Below are positions 45,655 to 54,917 of a DNA stretch of 64,000 nt, in pieces. The notes below the pieces were generated by a model. That model had not been told where the DNA came from and searched no databases. It was given only the letters and a program-made list of their open reading frames with translations. This DNA comes from Marinobacterium ramblicola. Its GTDB lineage: Bacteria; Pseudomonadota; Gammaproteobacteria; Pseudomonadales; Balneatricaceae. The stretch is taken from positions 124,001 to 188,000 of the forward strand of contig NZ_JAHREP010000007.1 of NCBI RefSeq assembly GCF_019084545.1. Direction: 5' to 3'. The stretch's first letter is position 1. Each line of letters opens with the position of its first letter. Both the position numbers and the translations under genes were made by a program.

Positions 45655-46287
45655 TTAGCGCTGGCAGAGGTAAGCCGCCCTATCCGTTACTATTCCGAAT
45701 AGCGGTACATCCCAGGGCTGTACCGGTAGCTCTCCGACTCTCTGAAAATCATGGGCCAGCCCGATCAGTCTCGCGCCCTTGATCCCCTTCTCCGCAAATT
45801 TATAACTGAATGTGCGGTCATAGAAGCCTCCGCCCATCCCCATGCGGTTGCCCGCGGCATCGAACGCCACCAGTGGCAGCATCACCAGATCCATCGCCCA
45901 GCCGGGGCGACGCGGGTGGTACTTCAGTTTCGGTTCGAGAATGCGGAACCGGTTCCTGCACATCCGGGTACTGGGTGTGTAAGGCAGAAACCAGAGGCGG
46001 TTATGCCGTATAGGGTGCAGCACCGGCAGGTAGACCCGTTTCTTCATCTTCCAGCACAGCTGAATCAGCGGCGACGGATCGATCTCGCCATCGTTGGGCA
46101 GGTAGAGCGCAACGTGGCGCGCCTTCAGAAACCAGAGTCTGTGGCGGACCTGCCCCAGCAGGTTGTGTGCAGCGGATCGCTGTTGTGCTGGCGTTAACGC
46201 ACGGCGCGCGCGACGCATCTGCTGGCGCAGGGAGCGGCGCTGTTTTTCCAGTGTGGTTGTGGCAGTCGGAGTTGGAATTGAACTCAA
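45655..46287 (-). CDS. ygfA: 5-formyltetrahydrofolate cyclo-ligase
   Basis: Converts 5-formyl-THF to 5,10-methenyl-THF with ATP. The ligase signature GNRMGMGGGFYDRTF and LPLVAFDAAG are present. The open frame reaches 46398, but that part is the 6S RNA gene. I place the start at TTG 46287, which has GGAGG six bases upstream and gives 210 residues, normal for the family. The ribosome site is therefore within the 3' end of the 6S RNA sequence, and ygfA is probably made from the 6S read-through transcript, as in other gammaproteobacteria. Confidence 0.88.
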   Translation of the reverse strand: MSSIPTPTATTTLEKQRRSLRQQMRRARRALTPAQQRSAAHNLLGQVRHRLWFLKARHVALYLPNDGEIDPSPLIQLCWKMKKRVYLPVLHPIRHNRLWFLPYTPSTRMCRNRFRILEPKLKYHPRRPGWAMDLVMLPLVAFDAAGNRMGMGGGFYDRTFSYKFAEKGIKGARLIGLAHDFQRVGELPVQPWDVPLFGIVTDRAAYLCQR

Positions 46288-46290
46288 GAT

Positions 46291-46468
46291 GGGCCTCCCA
46301 GGATGCCGGCGTCGGTATTGGCCCTGAACCCTAAGGTTCAGAGTGGGGAGACCGACAGGTATATCAGGCTTTCCGAAATACGGACATGCACACAACACCT
46401 GTTGGCCAACCCAGGTATTTGATTATCGGCTCGAGGGACTTAACCGACTATCGAACACCCCAGGAAGT
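46291..46468 (-). ncRNA. ssrS: 6S RNA
   Basis: Regulatory RNA that mimics an open promoter and holds sigma-70 RNA polymerase in stationary phase. On the minus strand the segment begins near ACTTCCTGGGGTG and ends near CATCCTGGGAGG, which pair as the closing stem. Inside are the family blocks GTTCG...AGTCGGTTAAGTCCCT, GAGCCGATAA and, near the 3' side, CTGAACCTTAGGGTTCAGGG followed by CCGACGCCGGCATCC, close to pseudomonad 6S RNA as I remember it. Length of about 178 bases and position between zapA and ygfA fit the family. Ends are estimated to within about five bases. Confidence 0.93.
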
Positions 46469-46474
46469 GAGTCC

Positions 46475-46502
46475 ATTATACGCCGGACGATTTGAATGTC
46501 AG
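46475..46502 (-). promoter_or_regulatory. Sigma-70 promoter of 6S RNA
   Basis: On the minus strand CTGACA (46502-46497) and a perfect TATAAT (46480-46475) are 16 bases apart, placing the start near 46468, exactly where the 6S closing stem begins. Confidence 0.75.
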
Positions 46503-46569
46503 CTCTTGTTATTTTTTGCGTTTTTGCTACGCGTGCTTCAGCTGATTGATAACTAAGGTGATTTTTTGA

Positions 46570-46893
46570 TCATGAGAGATTTTCAGGCGGATTCTCAGGT
46601 TGTTCCAACCGCTCCAGAGACTGATCGATCTTGTGACCGAGACGGCGCAGCTGCATCTCCACCGACTGCCGATTCTGCTCCCGGTTCTTGATCAGCTCGT
46701 GCGACATGTTCAACGCCGCCATCACCGCAATGCGCTCCAGGCCGACGATCTTGCCGCTGGTTTTGATCTCGCGCATTTTGGCGTCGAGGTAATCCGCCGA
46801 TGCCAGCAGCTCGGCCTCGGCACCGTCCGGGCAGCTGATGGTGTACTCCTTGTCTAGGAGTTTGACCGTGACGGTACGCGCGTCCTGACTCAT
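46570..46893 (-). CDS. zapA: Cell division protein ZapA
   Basis: Binds and bundles FtsZ at the division ring. 107 residues: N-terminal VTVKLLDKEYTISCPDGAEA fold, then a coiled coil (NMSHELIKNREQNRQSVEMQ onward). It overlaps the upstream ZapB-like gene by four bases (ATGA-type) and precedes 6S RNA, the conserved order. Confidence 0.93.
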   Translation of the reverse strand: MSQDARTVTVKLLDKEYTISCPDGAEAELLASADYLDAKMREIKTSGKIVGLERIAVMAALNMSHELIKNREQNRQSVEMQLRRLGHKIDQSLERLEQPENPPENLS

Positions 46894-47099
46894 GATTGTT
46901 GCTCCAGTGCTTTAAGGCGGGAGATCATCCCCTCTACCTTGCCGCGGGTTTGGTCGTGCAGTTGCAGAAGCTGGGCACGCTCTTCGCGCAGCTTGGCTTC
47001 CTGTTCGCGCAGATGGCTGTTCTCCCGCTCCAGTTGCTGCAGGCGGGTCAGCAGTCGATCGATCTTCTGCTCGAGAGCATTAAAATAGTGTTCCGACAT
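46890..47099 (-). CDS. ZapB-like coiled-coil protein (TIGR02449 type)
   Basis: A 69-residue protein that is almost wholly coiled coil: NALEQKIDRLLTRLQQLERE and the following heptads. It is the small ORF usually found directly before zapA in non-enteric gammaproteobacteria and thought to help ZapA at the divisome. The ATG at 47099 is chosen; a longer frame upstream to 47453 has no similarity and crosses the divergent promoter region. Confidence 0.85.
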   Translation of the reverse strand: MSEHYFNALEQKIDRLLTRLQQLERENSHLREQEAKLREERAQLLQLHDQTRGKVEGMISRLKALEQQS

Positions 47100-47348
47100 G
47101 GCTCTGCCTCTGTGCCATCTGTTGGCTGACCTCGGCGACCGCGATAACGCGACCGCACTCACGGCGACTATAAACAGCGCCAACCGGAGGGTCAATTGAG
47201 CGGTGAGGCGTTGACCGCTCGCGTGGCTCTGCTGTAGGTGAAATGCTAGCATAGGACCGAATCGGCGGGCTGATTGTTCCGGTCTTTTTGTTACGAGAGG
47301 ATCTGCTGTCCGCACCCCATACCCTACCGAAGGTGTAATACCGAGATT

Positions 47349-47948
47349 ATGACCCGCGAAACCGACTCCCCCGTTCTCCTGCCCGACTTCGATATTGTCG
47401 CCAACCTGTTGATCGAGGAGGGGGTTCTGGCCGTGTCGCCTGCCGAACTGCACGGACTTCTGGCCGGACAGCTTGCCGCAGGCGCCCGTTTTGACGCCGA
47501 TACCCTGTTGCGGGTGCTACAGGAGCTGATGGATGTCAGTGCGTTGAAGCAGGAAAGCACTAAACTGGGCCTGATCGAACTTTACCAGCGCACATTGGCG
47601 CAGTATGAGTCGGATGACTTCGGCTTCGAGCTGCTGCTGCCCGATGATGAGCAGCTGCTGGCACAGCGTGCCGAAGCGCTGGGCAGTTGGTGTAACGGCT
47701 TCCTCAGCGGTTTCGGCCTGCACACCAAGCAGGGGCAGAAACTGTCGGTGGAAGCGCAGGAGGGGCTGCAGGATCTGGCGCAGATCGCCCAGATCGCCGC
47801 CGACAGCGATGTTGACTCCGATGAGGATGAAGCCGATCTGATGGAGGTGCAGGAGTATGTGCGCATGGCGGCCATGCTGATGTTCAATGAGTGCAATCGC
47901 GTACCGGAGGAGGAGTCCAAGCCGACACCGCCTCCAACCCTGCACTGA
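47349..47948 (+). CDS. ygfB: UPF0149 family protein YgfB
   Basis: A 199-residue all-helical protein with SPAELHGLLAGQLAAGARFD and the family block LGSWCNGFLSGFGL, plus an acidic stretch (DSDVDSDEDEADLMEVQEYV). In Pseudomonas aeruginosa YgfB has been described as a modulator of ampDh3 and beta-lactam resistance; elsewhere its role is unclear. First gene of ygfB-pepP-ubiH-ubiI, divergent from the zap genes. Confidence 0.9.
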   Translation: MTRETDSPVLLPDFDIVANLLIEEGVLAVSPAELHGLLAGQLAAGARFDADTLLRVLQELMDVSALKQESTKLGLIELYQRTLAQYESDDFGFELLLPDDEQLLAQRAEALGSWCNGFLSGFGLHTKQGQKLSVEAQEGLQDLAQIAQIAADSDVDSDEDEADLMEVQEYVRMAAMLMFNECNRVPEEESKPTPPPTLH

Positions 47949-47977
47949 GCGGCGTCGAACAGGATAGATAAGCGGAT

Positions 47978-49312
47978 ATGAAGATCAGTCAGCAATGTTA
48001 TGCCGAGCGTCGCCGTCGTCTGCTCGAGCAACTGCCCAAGGGCAGCGTGGCGCTGGTGGCCGGTGCCGCATTGGCGACCCGTAACCGGGATGCGGAGTAT
48101 GCCTTTCGTCAGCACAGCGACTTTTACTACCTGACCGGCTTTAACGAACCCGATGCGATTTTGCTGCTGAGGCCGGGACGAGACGCGGGGCAGGTGGTGC
48201 TGTTCTGTCCACCGCGCGATCCGGCGATGGAGATCTGGACCGGCTACCGTGCAGGTCCCGAGGGCTGCGTGGAGCGCTTCGGTGCCGACCAGGCGTTCGA
48301 CCTGACCGAGCTGGACGCACAGATGCCACAATTGCTCGATGGAGCGCGCAAGCTTTACTACGCACTGGGCAGCGACGAGGCGCTGGATACTCGGGTACGG
48401 GGCTGGCTCAACGCGGTGCGTGCCAAGGAGCGCCAGGGCGCGGAGGCGCCGCAGGAGCTGATTCTGCTCGACAATCTGCTGCACGAGATGCGCCTGTTCA
48501 AGGGTGAGGAGGAGCTGGAAATCATGCGTCGCGCGGCGCAGATCTCCGCCGAAGCGCACTGCCAGGCGATGCGCCGGGCGGCGCCGGGCGGTTACGAATA
48601 CCAGCTGGAGAGCACCATACTTAGCTACTGCATCGAGCGGGGAGCCCGTTTCCAGGCCTACAGCCCGATCGTGGGCGGCGGCGAAAACGCCTGTATCCTG
48701 CACTACATCGACAACGACGCGCCGCTGCAGGACGGCGACCTGGTGCTGATCGATGCCGGTTGCGAACTGGATTGCTACGCCAGCGACATCACCCGTACCT
48801 TCCCGGTCAACGGACGTTTCAGTCCGGAGCAGAAAGCGCTGTATGAGCTGGTGCTGAAAACCAACGAGGCCTGTATCGAACTGATCCGGCCGGGGCTGCC
48901 CTGGAACGAGGTGCATGACCTGTCGGTACGGTTGCTCACCGAGGGGCTGATCGAGCTTGGTCTGCTTGAGGGTGAAACTGACGAGTTGATCGAGTCCGGT
49001 GCCTATAAAGCCTTCTATATGCACCGCATCGGTCATTGGCTGGGCATGGATGTGCACGATGTGGGCAACTACAAGGTCGATGGCGAATGGCGGCCGCTGG
49101 AACCGGGGATGGTGATGACGGTGGAGCCCGGACTCTACGTGTCGCCACAAAACGAGCAGGTGGAGGCACGCTGGCGCGGCATCGGTATCCGCATCGAGGA
49201 TGATGTGCTGGTGACGGAGCGGGGTGCCGAGGTGCTCACCGCGGCGGTACCCAAGCGCGTCGACGAGATCGAGGCGCTGATGGCGCAATCCGGACATCAG
49301 GCAGGGAGCTGA
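47978..49312 (+). CDS. pepP: Xaa-Pro aminopeptidase
   Basis: Removes N-terminal residues before proline; dinuclear Mn enzyme. 444 residues with the creatinase-like N-domain (AEYAFRQHSDFYYLTGFNEP) and pita-bread C-domain: metal ligands in IDAGCELDCYASDITRTFP, HRIGHWLGMDVHDVG, VEPGLY and the Glu of GIGIRIEDDVLVT. Between ygfB and ubiH, as in Escherichia coli. Confidence 0.95.
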   Translation: MKISQQCYAERRRRLLEQLPKGSVALVAGAALATRNRDAEYAFRQHSDFYYLTGFNEPDAILLLRPGRDAGQVVLFCPPRDPAMEIWTGYRAGPEGCVERFGADQAFDLTELDAQMPQLLDGARKLYYALGSDEALDTRVRGWLNAVRAKERQGAEAPQELILLDNLLHEMRLFKGEEELEIMRRAAQISAEAHCQAMRRAAPGGYEYQLESTILSYCIERGARFQAYSPIVGGGENACILHYIDNDAPLQDGDLVLIDAGCELDCYASDITRTFPVNGRFSPEQKALYELVLKTNEACIELIRPGLPWNEVHDLSVRLLTEGLIELGLLEGETDELIESGAYKAFYMHRIGHWLGMDVHDVGNYKVDGEWRPLEPGMVMTVEPGLYVSPQNEQVEARWRGIGIRIEDDVLVTERGAEVLTAAVPKRVDEIEALMAQSGHQAGS

Positions 49313-49314
49313 AG

Positions 49315-50562
49315 ATGCGTGCGGAGTATGACCTGCTGATCGTCGGTGGTGGTATGGTCGGGGCCAGTCTGGCCTGTGCCCTGTTGCCGGTGGCAGCCGA
49401 GCTGCAACTGCGTGTCGCGGTGGTCGAAACGGAGCCGATGCCGGATGCTGACCAGCCGGTGTTTCAGCCCAGCTACGACGCCCGCTCCACCGCGCTGGCC
49501 TATGGCGTGCGCTCGGCATTCGAGCGCATGGGGATCTGGTCGACCCTGGCCCAGCACCTGACCGCCATCAAACATATCCATGTCTCCGACCGCGGCCACT
49601 TCGGCGCCACTCGGCTCGATGCACAGCGCGAGCAGGTGCCGGCACTCGGCTACGTGGTGGAGAACCACTGGCTGGGGCAGGTGCTGCTCAGCCAGCTGCG
49701 TCAGCATGGCGCGCCCTGGATCGATTTCATCTCGCCGGCGGAGGTTGTGGATCTGGACAACCGTGCCGAAGGCTGCAGGGTGAAACTGGTCCAGGGTGGC
49801 GACGAGCGGGAGCTGAAGGCCGGGCTGGTGGTGATGGCCGACGGCGGGCGTTCGGCGCTGCGGGAAAAGATCGGCATAGGGTATCGCCAGAGCAGCTACG
49901 AACAGCACGCGCTGGTGGCCAACGTCAGTCTCGATCGGCCCCATCGTTATATCGCCTACGAGCGCTTCACCGACAGCGGACCTATCGCCCTGTTGCCGGG
50001 CGAGGATCTGGATGGCCAGGCCCGTTGCGGGCTGGTCTGGACCCTGCCCGAGGCGCAGGTCGACGAGGTATTGGCGCTGGATGAGCGGACCTTTCTTGCG
50101 CGCCTGCAGGAGCGTTTCGGTTACCGCGCGGGCAGGCTGGTGCGTGTCGGCGCGCGTTATCACTACCCATTGAAGCTAGTGGTCGCCGAGGAGCAGGTAC
50201 GCGCCGGGCTGGTGGTGCTTGGCAATGCGGCGCACGCGCTGCACCCCATCGCCGGTCAGGGGTTCAACCTGGCGTTCCGTGGCGTGGTGGCGTTGGCCGA
50301 CCTGATCATCCAGCGCCGGCGGGAGGGGCTGGCCCTGGGTGAGCTGCAGGCGCTACAGGCGTTCGAAGAGGGGCGCCGCTCCGATCAGTTCCGCACCATC
50401 GGCTTCAGCGACCGCACCATGAAACTGTTTACCAGCACACAGCCGGCGCTGACGCTGACGCGGGATCTTGGCCTGACACTGCTGGATCTCTGCCCGCTGG
50501 GTAAAACCCTGCTGGCCCGGGCGGCGATGGGGCTGGACCATCCGGCGCCGCAACTGAATTGA
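49315..50562 (+). CDS. ubiH: 2-polyprenyl-6-methoxyphenol hydroxylase (UbiH)
   Basis: FAD monooxygenase of ubiquinone synthesis (C1 hydroxylation). 415 residues with the dinucleotide motif VGGGMVGASLACAL, the middle DG motif VVMADGGRSALREK, and GNAAHALHPIAGQGFNLAFR. The start is two bases after the pepP stop. Order pepP-ubiH-ubiI supports UbiH rather than UbiF. Confidence 0.93.
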   Translation: MRAEYDLLIVGGGMVGASLACALLPVAAELQLRVAVVETEPMPDADQPVFQPSYDARSTALAYGVRSAFERMGIWSTLAQHLTAIKHIHVSDRGHFGATRLDAQREQVPALGYVVENHWLGQVLLSQLRQHGAPWIDFISPAEVVDLDNRAEGCRVKLVQGGDERELKAGLVVMADGGRSALREKIGIGYRQSSYEQHALVANVSLDRPHRYIAYERFTDSGPIALLPGEDLDGQARCGLVWTLPEAQVDEVLALDERTFLARLQERFGYRAGRLVRVGARYHYPLKLVVAEEQVRAGLVVLGNAAHALHPIAGQGFNLAFRGVVALADLIIQRRREGLALGELQALQAFEEGRRSDQFRTIGFSDRTMKLFTSTQPALTLTRDLGLTLLDLCPLGKTLLARAAMGLDHPAPQLN

Positions 50563-50614
50563 AATCCACGCCAGCTGCCGGTGGCGCTGGTTATATTCGC
50601 GAAGGGGAAAATGG

Positions 50615-51892
50615 ATGGTATCCGGGGTGGACGTTGGGCACGACAGAGTTGATCTGGTCATCGTTGGCGGCGGTATGGTTGGCGTGGCACTGGCCTGCGC
50701 GCTGGCGCCGACCGGCCTGTCGATAAGGATCCTGGAGAGCCGTGGCGACGCGCCGCAAAGCCTGATCGATGCCCTGCCGGGCTTAAGCGCGGAGGGTTTC
50801 GATCCGCGGGTCAGTGCGCTGACCTGTGCCTCCCAGCAGTTTTTGACCCATCTCGGCGCCTGGCCCCGTATGCAGGCTGCCCGTGTCTGCCCCTATACCG
50901 AGATGAGTGTCTGGGATGGATGCGGTCGCGGTTCGATCCAGTTCAGTGCGGCCGAGCTGCATGAACCCTGTCTGGGTCATATCGTGGAAAATCGCGTCAC
51001 CTTGTCTGCGCTCTATGCGGTCATGGGCGAGTTGAACAATATCCGCTTCGATACCGGGGTAAAAATCGAGTCGGTCTCGCCGCCCGATGCGCAGGGCGTA
51101 CGCAGCCTGCGTCTGGCCGGTGGCGAGTCGCTTAGCACGGCACTGCTGGTCGGTGCCGATGGCGCCCAATCCCGTATCCGCACCCTGACCGGTATGGGCG
51201 CGACCGAGTGGGACTACGGCCATCATGCCATCGTGACCACCATCGAGACCGAAAAGCCGCACCGCTTTACCTGCTGGCAGCGCTTTACCGAGGATGGCCC
51301 CCTGGCGCTGCTGCCGCTGGCCGACCCATCGCAGCGCAAACTGTCGATCGTCTGGTCCACCTCGCCGGGCCACGCCCGCGAGCTGATGGCGCTGGATGAT
51401 CGCGCCTTCTGTGCCGAGCTGGGCCATACCTTTGAATATCGCCTCGGCGAGGTGTTGGGCTGCGACCGGCGTTATCTGCATCCGCTGCGGCAACGTCATG
51501 CACAGCGCTATGTGCAGCCGGGGCTGGCGCTGGTCGGCGATGCCGCGCACACCATCCATCCCCTGGCCGGGCAGGGCGTCAACCTGGGCCTGCTTGATGC
51601 GGCCGCGCTGGCCGAGGTGCTGATCGATGCCCGGGCGCGGGGCGAGGCGCCTGGCGATGAGCGGGTGTTGCGCCGTTATCAGCGCATGCGTCGAGCCGAT
51701 AACCTGCAGACCGCGGCGGCGATGGAGGGGTTCCGACGCCTGTTCGATGACCTGCCGGCGCCGATCCGGTTGCTGCGCTCCGGCGGCATGAGCCTGGTCA
51801 ACCGCATGGCACCGGTGAAGCAGCACCTGATGCTGATGGCGATGGGGCTGCGCGGCGAGGTGCCGCGGCTGGCGCGACGTCCATTGGGCTAA
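50615..51892 (+). CDS. ubiI: Ubiquinone hydroxylase UbiI-like FAD monooxygenase
   Basis: Paralogue of UbiH; UbiI (formerly VisC) adds the C5 hydroxyl. 425 residues with VIVGGGMVGVALACAL, VGADGAQSRIR and GDAAHTIHPLAGQGVNLGLLD. The ATG at 50615 has GGGG seven bases upstream; an ATG four bases earlier is out of frame. Position after ubiH favours UbiI, though UbiF or UbiM function cannot be excluded by sequence alone. Confidence 0.87.
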   Translation: MVSGVDVGHDRVDLVIVGGGMVGVALACALAPTGLSIRILESRGDAPQSLIDALPGLSAEGFDPRVSALTCASQQFLTHLGAWPRMQAARVCPYTEMSVWDGCGRGSIQFSAAELHEPCLGHIVENRVTLSALYAVMGELNNIRFDTGVKIESVSPPDAQGVRSLRLAGGESLSTALLVGADGAQSRIRTLTGMGATEWDYGHHAIVTTIETEKPHRFTCWQRFTEDGPLALLPLADPSQRKLSIVWSTSPGHARELMALDDRAFCAELGHTFEYRLGEVLGCDRRYLHPLRQRHAQRYVQPGLALVGDAAHTIHPLAGQGVNLGLLDAAALAEVLIDARARGEAPGDERVLRRYQRMRRADNLQTAAAMEGFRRLFDDLPAPIRLLRSGGMSLVNRMAPVKQHLMLMAMGLRGEVPRLARRPLG

Positions 51893-52087
51893 GTTGATCG
51901 GCGATTGAACTGCCCCGATTTTGCCGATACATTGTCAGCCTTTTTTGGCGGTGCCGGGCAGTGCGGCGAATTCTCGGATGGACGTCTACACTGCTTTGGC
52001 TGGTGCCGCTGACAGTGCCGCAGTAGTGTATTGGATGCGCATGGGCATGAATGGGTTTTCCTGAAGTTGACGGCTAAGGATCAGAAG

Positions 52088-52477
52088 ATGAGCAATGTCC
52101 CGAGTGAATTGAAATATGTTGCCAGCCATGAGTGGATCCGCGATGAGGGTGAGGGTGTCGTCACCATCGGTATCACCGACCATGCGCAGGAGCTGTTGGG
52201 CGATGTGGTGTTTGTCGAGTTGCCCGACCTGGGGGCCGAAATCTCCGCCGGCGACGAGGCCGGCGTGGTCGAATCGGTCAAGGCCGCGTCCGATATCTAT
52301 GCACCGCTGAGCGGCACGGTGATCGCCATCAATGAGGAGCTGGAGGAGTCACCGGAGCTGGTCAACAGCGATCCTTACGGCGACGGATGGTTTTTCCAGC
52401 TGCGCATCAGCGACGAAGAGGAGATGGATGAACTCCTCGACGCCGACAGTTACACCGAGCAGTGCGAGGCGGAATAA
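52088..52477 (+). CDS. gcvH: Glycine cleavage system H protein
   Basis: Lipoyl carrier of the glycine cleavage system. 129 residues; the lipoyl Lys lies in [20 protein letters not shown] sits seven bases before the ATG at 52088. gcvT and gcvP are not in the window, so the gene stands alone here. Stand-alone GcvH proteins can also act as lipoyl relay, a possibility for this copy. Confidence 0.94.
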   Translation: MSNVPSELKYVASHEWIRDEGEGVVTIGITDHAQELLGDVVFVELPDLGAEISAGDEAGVVESVKAASDIYAPLSGTVIAINEELEESPELVNSDPYGDGWFFQLRISDEEEMDELLDADSYTEQCEAE

Positions 52478-52507
52478 GCCTCTGCCGCAGGATTGCCGCC
52501 TCCCAAT

Positions 52508-52537
52508 CTGTCCCGGCCATGCCGGGACAGTCATTTT
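52508..52537 (+). terminator. Terminator after gcvH
   Basis: CTGTCCCGGC (52508-52517) pairs perfectly with GCCGGGACAG (52521-52530) around a three-base loop, followed by TCATTTT. Confidence 0.78.
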
Positions 52538-52552
52538 ATCGAAACGAACATT

Positions 52553-53749
52553 ATGACTTTTAAACCCCTGGTACTTCAGGCCAACGCCGACCGTCGTCTG
52601 CGTGCAGGTCATCTGTGGATCTACAGCAACGAAGTGGATACCAAGCGCTCGCCGCTGAAAGAGTTTGAGCCGGGCGAGCAGGTCGAAGTGCTGAATGCCC
52701 GGGGCAAGGCGCTGGGCCTTGCCTATATCAACCCCAATACCCTGATCTGCGCGCGCCTGATCAGTCGTGATTCGGAGCACCCGCTGGATCGCTCGCTGCT
52801 GGTACACCGGCTCAAGGTGGCCGCGTCCCTACGCGAGGCGATGTTCGACCAACCCTGTTACCGACTGGTCTATGGCGACTCCGACGGCTTGCCGGGCCTG
52901 GTGATCGACCGTTTCCACGATATCTTCGTGGTGCAGATCGCCACTGCCGGTATGGAGCGGGTGCAGGATCAGGTGATCGATGCGCTGAACAAGGTGTTCA
53001 AGCCGGCGGCGATCGTGCTGCGTAACGACAGCAAGATGCGCTCGATCGAGGGGCTGGATACCTACGTCGAGGTGGTGCAGGGGCAGGTGCCTGAGCTGGT
53101 GCCGTTGGTGGAAAACGGAGTTCAGCTGCTGGCACCGGTGCTGACCGGGCAGAAAACCGGCTGGTTCTACGATCATCGTGAAAACCGCGCCCGCATGCAG
53201 AGCATGGTGAAAGGCAAGCGTGTACTTGACCTGTTCAGCTATGTCGGCGGCTGGGGTGCGCAGGCGCTGGCGGCCGGCGCGGCGGAGGTGTTCTGTCTCG
53301 ATGCGTCAGCCGGTGCATTAGAAGTTGCGGCGGAGAACGCCCGGCTCAACGATGCCGAAAGTCGTTTCCGCGCGCTGCAGGGCGACGCCTTCGATCTGTG
53401 TAAGGCGATGGTGGCGGAGAAGGAGCGTTTCGACCTGGTGATCGTCGACCCCCCGGCGTTTATCCAGAAACGCAAAGACGTGAAAAATGGCGAGCGCGCC
53501 TACGCTCGGATCAACAACTTTGCCATGCGTCTGCTGGCCCGGGATGGTGTGCTGATATCGGCCTCCTGCTCGATGCACCTGCAGCGTGATCGCCTGGTCG
53601 ATATGCTGCGCGCCAACAGTCGCGAGCTGGATCGCAACGCGCAGATCTTCGCTCAGGGCTACCAGGGCGCCGATCACCCGATACATCCGGCGATTCCGGA
53701 AACCGAGTATCTCAAGGCGTATTTTCTACGCGTATTGCCGGCCAGTTGA
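52553..53749 (+). CDS. rlmI: RlmI-like 23S rRNA cytosine methyltransferase
   Basis: SAM-dependent methyltransferase. 398 residues: N-terminal PUA-type RNA-binding domain (RRLRAGHLWIYSNEVD), central domain with YGDSDGLPGLVIDRF, and Rossmann domain with VLDLFSYVGGWGAQALAAGA, the VDPPAF motif and ISASCSMHL. RlmI methylates C1962 of 23S rRNA in Escherichia coli; the same target is inferred. The ATG at 52553 follows the gcvH terminator. Confidence 0.87.
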   Translation: MTFKPLVLQANADRRLRAGHLWIYSNEVDTKRSPLKEFEPGEQVEVLNARGKALGLAYINPNTLICARLISRDSEHPLDRSLLVHRLKVAASLREAMFDQPCYRLVYGDSDGLPGLVIDRFHDIFVVQIATAGMERVQDQVIDALNKVFKPAAIVLRNDSKMRSIEGLDTYVEVVQGQVPELVPLVENGVQLLAPVLTGQKTGWFYDHRENRARMQSMVKGKRVLDLFSYVGGWGAQALAAGAAEVFCLDASAGALEVAAENARLNDAESRFRALQGDAFDLCKAMVAEKERFDLVIVDPPAFIQKRKDVKNGERAYARINNFAMRLLARDGVLISASCSMHLQRDRLVDMLRANSRELDRNAQIFAQGYQGADHPIHPAIPETEYLKAYFLRVLPAS

Positions 53750-53790
53750 GTCCTGTCGACTGGGGTGGTGCAGAATTAAGGAGAGGGAGT

Positions 53791-54828
53791 ATGGAGTACA
53801 AACTGCTGGGTCGATCCGATCTGCGGGTCAGTCGCATCGCACTGGGAACCATGACCTTTGGCCGCAGCAACAGCGAGGCCGAGGCGTTCGAGCAGATGGA
53901 CTATGCCCTGGCACAGGGGGTGAATCTGTTCGACGCGGCCGAGATGTATCCGGTACCTACCGATCCCCGGTATCAGGGCAATACCGAGCGTTGTATCGGT
54001 AACTGGATGAAGGCGCGAGGTACTCGCGACCAGGTCTTCATCGCCACCAAGGCCGCAGGTCCCGGTGAGCAGGTCAGCTATATCCGCCCCGATCTGCACT
54101 TCGACCGTGCCAATCTGCGCCAGGCGGTGGAGGACTCTCTGCACCGCCTGCAAACCGATTATATCGACCTCTATCAGCTGCATTGGCCCGACCGCTCGAC
54201 CAATATGTTCGGGCGCCTCGGTTATGAGCATAAACCGGAATGCGACGGTACGCCGATCCTGGAAACCCTGCAGGTGCTGGATGAGTTGGTCGGCGAGGGC
54301 AAGATCCGCCATATCGGCCTGTCCAACGAAACCGCCTGGGGGGCGATGAAGTTTGTCCAGCTGGCCGAGCTGCACGGCTTGCCGCGGCCCATATCGATCC
54401 AGAACCCCTACAACCTGCTCAACCGCTCGTTCGAGGTGGGGCTGGCCGAGGTGGCGATGCGTGAGCAGGTGGAACTGCTGGCCTACTCACCGATGGCGTT
54501 CGGTGTGCTCAGCGGCAAATACCTGGGCGGCGTGCGGCCCGAAGGCTCCCGCCTGGCTCAGTTTCCCCAGTTTGCCCGCTATATGACCGAGTCAGGCCTG
54601 GCCGCCACCCAGGCCTATGTCGATCTGGCCAGGCAGGTGGGCTTGGAACCGGCGATGCTCGCGCTGGCATTCGTCAACAGCCGCGAGTTCCTCGGTGCCA
54701 ATATTATCGGTGCCACCCGGATGGAGCAGTTACGGGCCGATATCGCGTCGCTTGAGATCCGTTTGAGTGATGACGTCAGTGCCGAGATAGAGGCGATTCA
54801 CCGCCGTTATACCTATCCCTGTCCTTGA
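53791..54828 (+). CDS. tas: Tas-like aldo/keto reductase
   Basis: NADPH-dependent reductase of unknown natural substrate. 345 residues; TIM-barrel family motifs MTFGRSNSEAEAFEQMDYA, NLFDAAEMYPVPTDP (catalytic Asp and Tyr), TDYIDLYQLHWPDRSTNMFG, IGLSNETAWG and LAYSPMAFGVLSGKY. The long match to Escherichia coli Tas, including the WPDR and NPYNLLNR segments, supports the symbol. AAGGAGAGGG precedes the ATG. Confidence 0.88.
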   Translation: MEYKLLGRSDLRVSRIALGTMTFGRSNSEAEAFEQMDYALAQGVNLFDAAEMYPVPTDPRYQGNTERCIGNWMKARGTRDQVFIATKAAGPGEQVSYIRPDLHFDRANLRQAVEDSLHRLQTDYIDLYQLHWPDRSTNMFGRLGYEHKPECDGTPILETLQVLDELVGEGKIRHIGLSNETAWGAMKFVQLAELHGLPRPISIQNPYNLLNRSFEVGLAEVAMREQVELLAYSPMAFGVLSGKYLGGVRPEGSRLAQFPQFARYMTESGLAATQAYVDLARQVGLEPAMLALAFVNSREFLGANIIGATRMEQLRADIASLEIRLSDDVSAEIEAIHRRYTYPCP

Positions 54829-54917
54829 TCATGAAAATGATTCGCTGACAGGAAAAAGCGGCTTTCCTCTGCCACACTTTAGCTGCCAGAGCAAAAAAGT
54901 TGAGGAGAGCGGAACGC

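Noticed and set aside
46288-46398. 37-residue N-terminal extension of YgfA
   Set aside because: This stretch is the 3' part of the 6S RNA gene, conserved as RNA, and the extension has no counterpart in the protein family.
47582-49519. 645-codon open frame on the minus strand opposite ygfB-pepP-ubiH
   Set aside because: It is antisense to clearly conserved genes, has biased low-complexity composition (His, Arg, Gln, Pro) and no family resemblance. GC-rich codon use creates such shadows.
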